In this document: positions 8,545 to 15,793 of the stretch, piece after piece
Numbering within the stretch: position 1 is the stretch's first letter
Layout: each line of letters opens with the position of its first letter
From: Deltaproteobacteria bacterium
GTDB taxonomy: Bacteria > Myxococcota_A > Polyangia > HGW-17 > JAJRWW01
DNA length: 35,827 nucleotides
Assembly: GCA_029938605.1 (NCBI GenBank)
Contig: JAOZUO010000080.1
Span: forward strand, 1-35,827
Direction of reading: 5' to 3'
The notes under the pieces: model-generated
Told to the model about the DNA's origin: nothing
Seen by the model: only the letters and a program-made list of their open reading frames with translations
The model's database searches: none
Made by a program: the position numbers and the translations under genes

Positions 8545-8592
8545 GGGATGGATCGGCGGCCAGGGCGACTGAGTTGTTCATTCGCGGACCCT
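8545..8592 (-). repeat. Second copy of the 48-nt post-stop repeat
   Basis: Read on the minus strand it matches 5888-5935 at 45 of 48 positions. As at 5888, the copy begins at the stop codon of the preceding gene (here TAG at 8593-8591). This shows that the sequence is dispersed, and not just one arm of a local hairpin. Confidence 0.85.
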
Positions 8593-9787
8593 AGGTGTAG
8601 AGCAGGTCGGCCACGGCTGGGGAGTGGCGGCGGAGATCCCTACGGGGATCGGGGAGGCGATAGAAGCTCGTTGGGTAGACGACGTCTTTGTCCACGAGCT
8701 TGAGATAGTAGTCCGGCTCGGTGACCACGGGCTGTACTGTCCAGGTGGAGCGATCGTTGGGGTTGTAATAGATGGACGCCACCCGGATACGCTTGTGACT
8801 GAGGTTTCTGCGCAGGGCCGTCTTGAGCTTGAGAATGATATCGTTGACCATGCGCCCGCTGCGGAAGGTGGTGTCGATGATCAGGATGTTGTGGTGGTGG
8901 GCGATGTTGTCTTCGAGGTAGCGCACGCCGATGACCTTGCTGCGGTAGCTGGCGTGGCTGCGGGTGGTGTTGATGCTGATGTGGTCCGGTGGTTTTTTCA
9001 CCGAGTGCGACCGGCGGTACAGGTACTTCAAGGCCTCGTGAACCGGCAGCCCCGCGGAGATTCCCCCGGGCCAGATGGCCAGCAGGAAGTCCGGGTAGAA
9101 GCTGTCGTCCCTGGCGATGTTCACGCCCAGGCGAAGGGCGTCATAAAGCAACTCCCGGGCTGTCAGATAGATCTGCGGCTCATCGGTCGTTACCGTCTGG
9201 ACGGGGAAGTGTTCCGTGTTGAGGATCTCCCAGATCCGGGGATCCTTCTCGCGGATGAGCGCCTCGCCTTCGTCATCGGGTTGGTAGAGATCGGCCAGCT
9301 CATGGGGGTAGTCGATCCACTGGTTTCCCGCCTTCTCATGCAGACAGATGAGAGGCAGATCATTGTAGACAAAACGATCGGGCTTGGCGTGAACCGTGGC
9401 GATGACGATCTTGTCGGGGGCGTTCTTACGAGCACGGGACCTCAGGGTCTCCACAATCTTCTTGATGGTCCGACCGGACTCATAGACATCGTCCACGATG
9501 AGCAGCCCGTCCTCGGGACAGATCACTTTGATCACATGCTCGAGCCCCTTGACGATGACCTCCTCCTGCTTGCCGATACCCTTATAGGACTCCGTGGCCA
9601 CGGTGGTGTGATTGAGGCTAATTCCCTGGGCGCGGAAGTACGCGTCCACGCCGAGCCCCACCGGGGTACCGCCTCGCCAGATGGAGATGGCGTGCTTGGG
9701 ACGGAAGCCGCTCTCGTAGACCTTGCGGCCCAGGGCCAGGGTGTCTACCAGAAACTGGTCTGGATCGATGTGTGTGATGTTGAGCAT
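8591..9787 (-). CDS. Tandem phosphoribosyltransferase-domain protein
   Basis: Two type I PRTase-like domains lie in one 398-residue chain. Domain 1 (about 1-165) has a PRPP-binding loop LLIVDDVYESGRT at 95-107 with both acidic residues, an SIWRGG phosphate-loop strand at 35-40 and a WIDYPHE hood motif (157-163) as in hypoxanthine/xanthine PRTases. Domain 2 (about 205-390) repeats the layout (AIWPGG 237-242) but its loop is ILIIDTTFRSGRM (301-313), so the second acidic residue is lost. Family knowledge predicts purine-base salvage with PRPP for domain 1; domain 2 may be regulatory or use a different substrate. It follows the saccharopine dehydrogenase gene by 84 nt on the same strand. It is cytosolic, with no signal peptide. 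Confidence 0.8.
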   Translation of the reverse strand: MLNITHIDPDQFLVDTLALGRKVYESGFRPKHAISIWRGGTPVGLGVDAYFRAQGISLNHTTVATESYKGIGKQEEVIVKGLEHVIKVICPEDGLLIVDDVYESGRTIKKIVETLRSRARKNAPDKIVIATVHAKPDRFVYNDLPLICLHEKAGNQWIDYPHELADLYQPDDEGEALIREKDPRIWEILNTEHFPVQTVTTDEPQIYLTARELLYDALRLGVNIARDDSFYPDFLLAIWPGGISAGLPVHEALKYLYRRSHSVKKPPDHISINTTRSHASYRSKVIGVRYLEDNIAHHHNILIIDTTFRSGRMVNDIILKLKTALRRNLSHKRIRVASIYYNPNDRSTWTVQPVVTEPDYYLKLVDKDVVYPTSFYRLPDPRRDLRRHSPAVADLLYT

Positions 9788-9871
9788 GGGTCCCTTTCGA
9801 TTGTCCCCCGAGTGTGAACAAAACTGCTCTGGGGATCAACACACAACGCTGGGATTCTTTGCCGGGGGCTC

Positions 9872-11209
9872 CTACATCTGCACTTCAGTCTCTTTGCAGA
9901 GGATGGACTGGTTCTCCAGCTCGGCCAGGACGGGCTCGTAGATCTCGGGGGAGACGGGAATGTGCAACCCCTCCAGGGCAATCTTCCCCTGGAGGATGAG
10001 GAGGGCGGCCGCGGCGCACGGCAGAGACACCGTTCGGGCCATGGCGCTGTCGCCACCGGAAACTCCGTAGTCCACCAGATCCGAGAAGATGCGCTTGCGC
10101 TGGCCGTCGGCGGCCACGGCAATGAGCTCGTGGCGCAGCACAAGCATGTCCCGCTCACCTTCCGCATAGGCGAGCTTGGGCGTGAGCACCTCGCTCACCA
10201 TGTCCAACAGGTTGTCCACGTCTCCCACGGGCTCGTCAGAGAAGAACCCGGCCCACTCGAGCCGCTCGAGGGCGTCGATGGCGGGGGGAATACCAAACTT
10301 GGCGGCGATGTCCGCGCGGAGGGTCTCGGGTCTGGCCCCTGTAACCAGGCTCGCCAGCACGTCTGCGAGGCTCCGCCCCCGCAAATCGTTTCGCGAGGTC
10401 TGGTCGAGCAGGCCCAGGTCCACCACCAGCTTGAGGCAGGCGCACCAGCCGGGGTTGCGTAAGGTGCCCCGGAACATGGTCTGCACATGCTTGAGACCAT
10501 AGGTCCCCCTGTAGTCCAGGGAGTCGCGGTTGGGGTACCCCTCGAACAGCTGCAAGGAGTCCACGTTCACGGGCCAGTGATGCAAAAACAGGTTCGGACC
10601 CGCGACTTCCGTGATCTCGCCATGCTCCAGGTACCGCGCCGGATTGAGGCCCGCGGTCAGCAAGCTCTGGGGGCGCCAGGAGAACTTGTAGCCCCAAGGG
10701 TTGTCGTTGGCCTCGGGGGCCGGCAGCCCACCGCAGTAGGAGCGGAAGCTCACCACCCGACCACCCTGATCCCGCACGGTGTGGATGATCTTCATGGCGG
10801 ACATGTGGTCGATGCCCGGATCCATGCCGATCTCGTTCAGCAGCAGGATCCCGGCCTCCTCGGCGCGCGGAGCCAAGGCCTTCATTTCCGGGCTCACATA
10901 GGAGGTGGTCACCATGGGCTTGCCTCGGACGATGCAGGCCTCGGCCACCTGAGGATGGAGGGGCGCCGGCAGCAGGCTGATGGTCAGATCAGCGCCGGCC
11001 ACCATGCGGCCCAGCTCCTGGGCGTCCTCTATGTTGAGCTGGCAAGCGCTGCCACGCTCGCGACCGCCCACCATGGCCTCGGCCTTGTCTACCTGCTGGT
11101 CGGCCACCACAACCTCGCAACCCTGGTCGAGCAAATACGCCATCCCCGGACGGGCCACCATGCCCGCGCCGAGAAGTAGCACCTTCTTGCCATTCGCGCC
11201 GCTGATCAT
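9872..11209 (-). CDS. Saccharopine dehydrogenase (L-glutamate-forming)
   Basis: It oxidises saccharopine to glutamate plus alpha-aminoadipate semialdehyde. The Rossmann motif VLLLGAGMVARP is at 10-21, with family-specific segments EIGMDPGIDH (126-135), SYCGGLPAPEANDNP (157-171) and GYKFSW (173-178) that match LYS9 and the SDH half of animal and plant AASS/LKR-SDH. The length of 445 aa equals a free-standing LYS9. The start ATG has AAGGAG upstream. It sits 45 nt downstream of the lysine-ketoglutarate reductase gene, so the two activities that are fused in animals and plants are split but adjacent here. In fungi the same enzyme runs in the biosynthetic direction; the pairing with an LKR-type enzyme points to lysine degradation. 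Confidence 0.93.
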   Translation of the reverse strand: MISGANGKKVLLLGAGMVARPGMAYLLDQGCEVVVADQQVDKAEAMVGGRERGSACQLNIEDAQELGRMVAGADLTISLLPAPLHPQVAEACIVRGKPMVTTSYVSPEMKALAPRAEEAGILLLNEIGMDPGIDHMSAMKIIHTVRDQGGRVVSFRSYCGGLPAPEANDNPWGYKFSWRPQSLLTAGLNPARYLEHGEITEVAGPNLFLHHWPVNVDSLQLFEGYPNRDSLDYRGTYGLKHVQTMFRGTLRNPGWCACLKLVVDLGLLDQTSRNDLRGRSLADVLASLVTGARPETLRADIAAKFGIPPAIDALERLEWAGFFSDEPVGDVDNLLDMVSEVLTPKLAYAEGERDMLVLRHELIAVAADGQRKRIFSDLVDYGVSGGDSAMARTVSLPCAAAALLILQGKIALEGLHIPVSPEIYEPVLAELENQSILCKETEVQM

Positions 11210-11240
11210 TGCCTGCGATGCTCCTTGCGGTTGGATCTTC

Positions 11241-11268
11241 TCAGAGTGATTCTTTCAGAGTGATTCTT
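11241..11268 (-). repeat. 14-nt tandem duplication at a stop codon
   Basis: The 14-nt unit covering the last codons and stop of the reductase gene is duplicated directly downstream (11241-11254 and 11255-11268). This is a simple slippage duplication that leaves the reading frame intact because the first stop is used. Confidence 0.85.
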
Positions 11269-12553
11269 TCAGATACGCGTAGTCAGGGGTCAACACGCCG
11301 TTGTAGGCGATCACCGCCCGCCGGATGGGCGACGGCACGGCGTAGTCCTCCCAGGGAACCGAACGCTCCGCCCGGGCGACGTCCGCCACGAACCCCCATA
11401 GGCTCTCGGAGAATTGCACCGAGGACTCGTGGGACATCTCCGCCGGCAGATTGTCCACGGCCATGATGACGGGTCCGCGCCCCTCGAAGCCCATGGTGTG
11501 CTTTTCGGTGACCGGGTCGAACACGTAGGACGGTTCGTCGGGCATGGTGGACTTGAACGTGCACTGGATGGATCCATCGATATCGCAGGTCACGTCCCCC
11601 AGCACCCGCAGATGGGGTTGCTCGGAACCCTCCCACAGGGTTCGCAGATCCGCGTTGGTCACCAGCCGCGGATATCGATCTTCCCAGTAAATGCCGTTGA
11701 GCAGCACGTGCAGCCGGGGTAAAAATCGCGCGAAACGCCCACGGTAACGCTCCGGGTGCCGGTAGTACTCCTGCAGCTCAAAGGCGTTCCCTTCGGCCAG
11801 CGGCTCCACCATGTCGGACTCGGAGAAGACCACCTTCACCAGCCCGGTGGCCGGCAAGTCTCCCGACGCGAGGGCATCGGGCGTCACGGTGGTCGCGCCC
11901 AGCACATCGAAGACGTCCTGAGCTCCCTGGGAGACGTTTCCGTAGCCCGCGAAGCCCACCACCAAGGGCGAGATCGCCTCGGGTAGACCCTCGTCCTTGA
12001 TCCGCGCGCCCACCTCGGCCAGTCCCGCCTTGGCCTCATCCAGGGAGGCGTAGGTGTACGCCATCTTCACCCGGGAAAAGGGTGTTTCTATCCCCTCGGC
12101 GGCCAGCCGGGCCCCCAGCAGGTGCAGGGTGTCGACCATGCCCGCCTGTCCGGCCTGGCGGCTGAAAAAGACCAGCCGTCGCCCCTGGTCGTCAGTGATC
12201 CGCTCATAGTCGATGAGCGTGCAGCCAAGCTCCAGCAGCCGCCGCAGCATCGCCATGTTGTACGGCTGCGCCTTAATTGTGTGGGAGAAGAACACGTAGG
12301 CGCCGCCCGGCTGAAACATCGCCGTGGGGATCTCCTTGACCGCCAGCACCAGGTCGCAGCCCGACAGGTCCTCGGCCACCTTGGCGCCGGCCTGGACATA
12401 GGCCTCATCCGAAAAAACCCGCTCGGGGTACGACTGCACCACGGCGCCCAGATCCCCTGCCTCCAAAATACGCTCTAAATGCTCAGGGATAATAGGAACT
12501 CGCCGTTCCCAGATATTTTTATCTTCACGTCGGATGCCGATGATCTTGGTCAA
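11255..12553 (-). CDS. Lysine-ketoglutarate reductase (saccharopine-forming)
   Basis: It condenses lysine with 2-oxoglutarate using NAD(P)H to form saccharopine. Residues 1-135 are the AlaDh/PNT-like N-terminal domain: RRVPIIPEH (17-25), a KEIP strand (73-76), VFFSHTIKAQPYNMAML (87-103). The nucleotide-binding loop is GFAGYGNVSQGAQ (200-212), matching the LKR half of plant and animal LKR/SDH. Length 432 aa. The start codon is TTG, supported by GGAG seven bases upstream and by the immediate MTKIIGIRRED start typical of the family. A promoter with an internal palindrome lies upstream. The C-terminal part (about 215-430) has the extended LKR region with VTCDIDGSIQCT and AVDNLPAE motifs. Confidence 0.93.
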   Translation of the reverse strand: MTKIIGIRREDKNIWERRVPIIPEHLERILEAGDLGAVVQSYPERVFSDEAYVQAGAKVAEDLSGCDLVLAVKEIPTAMFQPGGAYVFFSHTIKAQPYNMAMLRRLLELGCTLIDYERITDDQGRRLVFFSRQAGQAGMVDTLHLLGARLAAEGIETPFSRVKMAYTYASLDEAKAGLAEVGARIKDEGLPEAISPLVVGFAGYGNVSQGAQDVFDVLGATTVTPDALASGDLPATGLVKVVFSESDMVEPLAEGNAFELQEYYRHPERYRGRFARFLPRLHVLLNGIYWEDRYPRLVTNADLRTLWEGSEQPHLRVLGDVTCDIDGSIQCTFKSTMPDEPSYVFDPVTEKHTMGFEGRGPVIMAVDNLPAEMSHESSVQFSESLWGFVADVARAERSVPWEDYAVPSPIRRAVIAYNGVLTPDYAYLKESL

Positions 12554-12585
12554 AATGAGTCTCCGAATAAGCCAATACCCCGAGC

Positions 12586-12613
12586 CTTATATCGTACGTG
12601 TACGCACTTGCAA
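12586..12613 (-). promoter_or_regulatory. Sigma70-like promoter with spacer palindrome for the lysine operon
   Basis: On the minus strand, TTGCAA and TATAAG are separated by 16 nt, ending about 32 nt before the TTG start. The spacer contains CGTAC-GT-GTACG (12593-12604), a 5-2-5 inverted repeat positioned where a bound regulator would contact or exclude RNA polymerase. MerR-type activators are known for sites in such spacers, but the regulator here is not identified. Confidence 0.6.
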
Positions 12614-12669
12614 GCCCCTTTGATTCTGACATCCGTCGGCGCCGCCTCGGAGTCCCTGTAGCGTTCTTC

Positions 12670-12678
12670 TGATATACT
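12670..12678 (+). promoter_or_regulatory. Extended -10 element (TGATATACT)
   Basis: TG-n-TATACT lies 16 nt before the ATG at 12695, leaving only a short leader that includes GGAG. No good -35 hexamer is present, as is usual for extended -10 promoters. The spacing to the start codon is tight. Confidence 0.4.
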
Positions 12679-12694
12679 TACGCCGGAGACGAAC

Positions 12695-13378
12695 ATGACC
12701 CTTTCTACGCGAGCCCAAAGAGCCCTTTCATCCGGTGGGATGGCGTTGCTGATTCTGGGGTGCTTCGCTCCTGGGGTCGGCTGTGAGAGCGCCGAGGATC
12801 GCTACCGGGACTACTCCCCCAAAAAGGAAGGGCCCGTGGTGGAGGCCGAGCCCCCCCCGCTCAAAAGCTGCAGCCCCAAGCCTCGACCCGAGGGGTCGCT
12901 TGTGAAGGTTCCGGATGCGCCCCTGGAGGTCCGCCTGGTGCGGGTCTACCACCTGTGTCTGGGCAAGCACGTGGCGCTGATCCGCCTGGCCAAGGCGACG
13001 CGGAAGATCATCCAGGTGGTGCTGGAGTACGAGCTGTACGACGTCCGGGGACGCCGGCGACCGCGCCGCACCGCGCTATCGATCACGCTGGGCTTTTCGC
13101 CCCCGACCGTGCGCTACCACCGCCTACAGTGGCGGGAGGGCCTGGTGAACCCCGACGAGCGCGGGCTGCGGGTGCGCCTGGCCTCGGTGGACTTCGCCGA
13201 CGGCAAACGCTGGACCGCGCCCCCCTGGCCACCGTCCCCCGCCGTGGTCCCGGCGGCAAAGAAAGTGCCCGGCCCCCTGGCGCCCGTGGACAAGATCCAG
13301 GACTCCATCCGCAAAGCCACCCGCTCCCTGAAGGAAAAACGCGAAAAGCTAAAAAAGAAGCCGAAAAAAAAGCCGTAG
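12695..13378 (+). CDS. Putative lipoprotein with Lys-rich C-terminus
   Basis: GGAG lies 6 nt before the ATG. The leader is hydrophobic (GGMALLILGC) with two candidate lipid-attachment cysteines, C23 and C30 (GVGC-ES). A Pro/Glu linker follows. Residues 75-175 look like a beta-rich domain (VPDAPLEVRLVRVYHLCLGKHVALIRLAK, then LEYELYDVRG) that could be an immunoglobulin-like or FxLYD-like fold. The last 30 residues are strongly basic (KEKREKLKKKPKKKP). It is divergent from the lysine operon and convergent with folE2. Function is unknown. Confidence 0.75.
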   Translation: MTLSTRAQRALSSGGMALLILGCFAPGVGCESAEDRYRDYSPKKEGPVVEAEPPPLKSCSPKPRPEGSLVKVPDAPLEVRLVRVYHLCLGKHVALIRLAKATRKIIQVVLEYELYDVRGRRRPRRTALSITLGFSPPTVRYHRLQWREGLVNPDERGLRVRLASVDFADGKRWTAPPWPPSPAVVPAAKKVPGPLAPVDKIQDSIRKATRSLKEKREKLKKKPKKKP

Positions 13379-13398
13379 CGCTCCGCCGGGTAAAGGTC

Positions 13399-14232
13399 CT
13401 ATCTCCAGCCGGACGGCATGGAACGATCACGCGTACGGCTCAGGTAGCCGTAGGCGTTGTGGTCGTGGATGGATTCGATGGTCTCGACCTCGATGACAAA
13501 GTGCTCCACCACCTCCCGCACCATGAGCTCCGAGGCGATCTCCCGTAGCAGATCCTCCACAAAGACGGGATGCTGATAGGCGCGCTCGGTGACATACTTC
13601 TCGTCGGGGCGCTTAAGCACGGAGTACACCTCGCAGCTGGCACAGCGCTCCACAATCTCGACGAGCTCCTCCAACCAGAGCATTCCCTGCAGCCGCACGA
13701 GCACGGTCACCGCTCCACGCTGGTTGTGCGCACCGACCTCGCTGATCTCCTTGGAGCAGGGGCACAGGGTTGTCACCGGCACCTCCACCCGAAGCTCCAA
13801 ACGATCGCGGATCCCCGTGCGCCCGGCGAGCTGCACGTTGTAGCCCACCAACCCCGGGGTGCCCGTCACCGGCGCCTTCTTCGTGATGAAGTAGGGGAAC
13901 AGTACCTCGAGACGGGCGCGCTGGGAGCCCAGCCGCTGCTGCATCTCCTGGAGCATGGACTGCACCGAGGAGAGGGTGATCTCCGTGTGATGCTCACCGA
14001 GGATCTCCACGAAGCGGCTCATGTGCGTGCCCTTTTGCTCCTGGGGAAGCCGCACGAGCATGGTCACCGAGCCCACGGTGGCCTGCTTCCCCTGGGCGCG
14101 ATCGAGCACTGTGATTGGGTACTTGAGCCCCTTGACGCCCACCCAGTCGATGGCGAGAGCCCGATCATCGGGGCGGGACTGCACATCCGCCAGAATGGCC
14201 GTCGATCCTGGGGGCTGCTTGCTTGACATCAT
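13399..14232 (-). CDS. folE2: GTP cyclohydrolase FolE2 (type IB)
   Basis: It converts GTP to 7,8-dihydroneopterin triphosphate, the entry to folate and other pterins/deazapurines. It is recognised by the FolE2 signatures: LFPYFITKKAPVTG (111-124), VTTLCPCSKEISEVGAHNQRG (153-173, holding catalytic C157 and H169), SCEVYSVLKRPDEKYVTE (199-216) and IESIHDHNAYG (252-262). Length 277 aa is normal. Either of two adjacent ATGs (14232 or 14229) could be used; no strong Shine-Dalgarno is seen. FolE2 does not need zinc, unlike FolE, and in some bacteria is induced under zinc limitation; no Zur-like box was recognised, so it may simply be the sole enzyme. Confidence 0.95.
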   Translation of the reverse strand: MMSSKQPPGSTAILADVQSRPDDRALAIDWVGVKGLKYPITVLDRAQGKQATVGSVTMLVRLPQEQKGTHMSRFVEILGEHHTEITLSSVQSMLQEMQQRLGSQRARLEVLFPYFITKKAPVTGTPGLVGYNVQLAGRTGIRDRLELRVEVPVTTLCPCSKEISEVGAHNQRGAVTVLVRLQGMLWLEELVEIVERCASCEVYSVLKRPDEKYVTERAYQHPVFVEDLLREIASELMVREVVEHFVIEVETIESIHDHNAYGYLSRTRDRSMPSGWR

Positions 14233-14402
14233 TTGTGCTCAACTACTGGCGAAGGCGATCCCGGAGACCGGATGATCCCCATGGCGGTTTCGCACTGCTT
14301 TAGTAAAAGGATGGCCGGCTCCAGTCAAGCCAGAAGATGGGAACCCAGGAGGAGGATCCCTCCTGCGAGGCGGGTTTGAGCCCCGCGGGCCAGCGCCCTA
14401 CA

Positions 14403-14552
14403 CTAGACGGGAGGATCGGTCATGGGGGAACCGCTAGCCATCTGGGAGTCCGCCTCCGCCTGGGACTCCCGTTTCTTGCCCAGATTGACCGTGGCCACAA
14501 AGAGTGCCACCGCGATGCCCATGACCATCAAGTTACCGTATACAGCGATCAT
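14403..14552 (-). CDS. Small single-pass membrane protein, 49 aa
   Basis: This short frame is easy to miss. AAAGGAG lies 5 nt before the ATG at 14552. The translation has a hydrophobic helix at residues 7-24 flanked by N23 and a KKR stop-transfer (26-28), then an acidic/polar C-terminal tail ending DPPV and a TAG stop. The topology is probably N-out, C-in by the positive-inside rule. A promoter-like pair lies about 40 nt upstream. It is divergent from the nuclease-like gene at 14700 and 150 nt from folE2. The start context and protein character make it a likely real gene of unknown role. Confidence 0.7.
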   Translation of the reverse strand: MIAVYGNLMVMGIAVALFVATVNLGKKRESQAEADSQMASGSPMTDPPV

Positions 14553-14592
14553 CGGAGCTCCTTTGTGTCTACATTGAACCACATCTACCTAC

Positions 14593-14620
14593 ATCGTACC
14601 ACATGTGTCTCCGTGGTCAA
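14593..14620 (-). promoter_or_regulatory. Sigma70-like promoter for the 49-aa membrane protein
   Basis: On the minus strand TTGACC and TACGAT are separated by 16 nt; the -10 ends 40 nt before the ATG at 14552. The region also contains short ACAT-rich repeats (14580-14606) that may bind a regulator. Confidence 0.5.
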
Positions 14621-14699
14621 ATTCATATCCCTACTCCGGTTCCGGCAACCCAAATCTTCCCAAACTTGCCCGGACCGTACTCGCGCGCGAAGATGTCCC

Positions 14700-15680
14700 A
14701 TGGCCCACCCACGAGCCCCCGACCCCCTAGAGCTGCTCCTCGCCCAGTCCGAGACCATCTGCAGCCGGTCGGAAACCCTACTGGGTTGGGCCCGCCAGGG
14801 CCACCAGGGCCCTCAGTCCCCGGCTCGAAAGGCAACGCCCCCGGCGCCGGGCCCCGCACCTGTCAGAACCCGTACCACCCGGCCCCTTACCACCCAGCCC
14901 CTTCGCGCTGTACGGGTCGTGGACTCATCGCCGGCGAATCCCGATGAGGTGCGTCACGAAGCCGACCTGGCCCCCGCCGTGTCACGGTTCCTCAGCAGCC
15001 ACGGCCTCACAGTAGCCCAGGAGCTCTGCCTCTATCCGACCCGCACCAGCCGACGACGCACGGTGGCAGATTTGGCGGCGCTTACGCCCGACCACGACGC
15101 CATCCGGCGGCGCATGCGCTTCGAGGGACGCCGGGTGACCGTGGCGGACTTCTGGCCTCCACTCCTACAGACCCTGAGCCTGGCACCGGCGGGCCCCTTC
15201 CGGCGCCAAGACCTGCTGGGACGACTGGGGGACGACCCCCTCACGCGTTCCATCTCCGCCGCGCGTTTGAGCCGCTACCTGCGAACCCTGCGGCGCTACG
15301 GCTACCTCCGCCGTGTGGACCGGGCGACCTACATCAAGCGAGGAGACTACGTCCCCGTGGCCGTCGCGGGCAGCCTCGCGGCCGTGGAGCTCAAACGGTG
15401 CAGCTTCCGGGCGGCCCTGGGACAGGCCCGCAGCTATGCCCGGGTGGTGGATCGCGTCTGGGTGGCCACCGCCGGACGCTGGCAGCGCAAAGGGGAAGTC
15501 GCCCAGGCCTTCGCGCACTGGGGAATCGGTGCCCTGGAGGTCCGGGGAGAGCGAGTACACCAGGTGCTCGCTCCGGTGCCCCGAAAAGGGAGAGATCCCT
15601 CCTGTGCGCCCTACCGCCGGATCCTGGAGGAGCGGCTGGTTCGCGAGCGCGTGTTGGGGCGCCCCCGGGCCTTTGGCTGA
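14700..15680 (+). CDS. PD-(D/E)XK nuclease-like protein with winged-helix-like insert
   Basis: The ATG at 14700 is preferred; the open frame extends further up but reads through the divergent small gene. Residues 1-80 are a Pro/Arg-rich linker. A nuclease-like core follows: E87 in HEADLAPAV, D124 in RRRTVADLAAL, E230-x-K232 in AAVELKR, and Q242-x-x-x-Y246 in GQARSY, the order E, D, ExK, QxxxY of PD-(D/E)XK/RecB-type nucleases. Between D124 and ExK sits an insertion of about 100 residues with a winged-helix look (RRQDLLGRL, ARLSRYLRTLRRYGYLRRVDRATYIKRGDY). All motif residues appear intact, so activity is plausible. No helicase, methylase or toxin gene is adjacent. It could alternatively be a DNA-binding regulator with a relict nuclease fold. 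Confidence 0.65.
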   Translation: MAHPRAPDPLELLLAQSETICSRSETLLGWARQGHQGPQSPARKATPPAPGPAPVRTRTTRPLTTQPLRAVRVVDSSPANPDEVRHEADLAPAVSRFLSSHGLTVAQELCLYPTRTSRRRTVADLAALTPDHDAIRRRMRFEGRRVTVADFWPPLLQTLSLAPAGPFRRQDLLGRLGDDPLTRSISAARLSRYLRTLRRYGYLRRVDRATYIKRGDYVPVAVAGSLAAVELKRCSFRAALGQARSYARVVDRVWVATAGRWQRKGEVAQAFAHWGIGALEVRGERVHQVLAPVPRKGRDPSCAPYRRILEERLVRERVLGRPRAFG

Positions 15681-15693
15681 CGAGTGTACCTAG

Positions 15694-15726
15694 GGGCTGT
15701 TCATCCAGCCCAAGCCCCACTATAAT
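15694..15726 (+). promoter_or_regulatory. Stem-loop followed by a perfect TATAAT
   Basis: GGGCTG/CAGCCC (15694-15699, 15706-15711) forms a 6-bp stem 14 nt past the nuclease-like gene stop. It is followed at 15721-15726 by TATAAT, about 67 nt before the kinase ATG. A good -35 is not evident. The hairpin may end the upstream transcript, though there is no U-run. Confidence 0.4.
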
Positions 15727-15793
15727 CACCGCTGCCCTTAGGGGGACAGAACTGCCCTTGGGACTAACACTCTACTTTGAGGTCGATCGCTAG

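Noticed and set aside
8624..9817. Plus-strand open frame over the PRTase gene
   Set aside because: The minus-strand frame has clear PRTase motifs; the plus frame has none.
14337..14699. Extending the nuclease-like gene to an ATG at 14337
   Set aside because: The added residues are low-complexity, overlap the well-supported minus-strand small gene, and lack a ribosome site.
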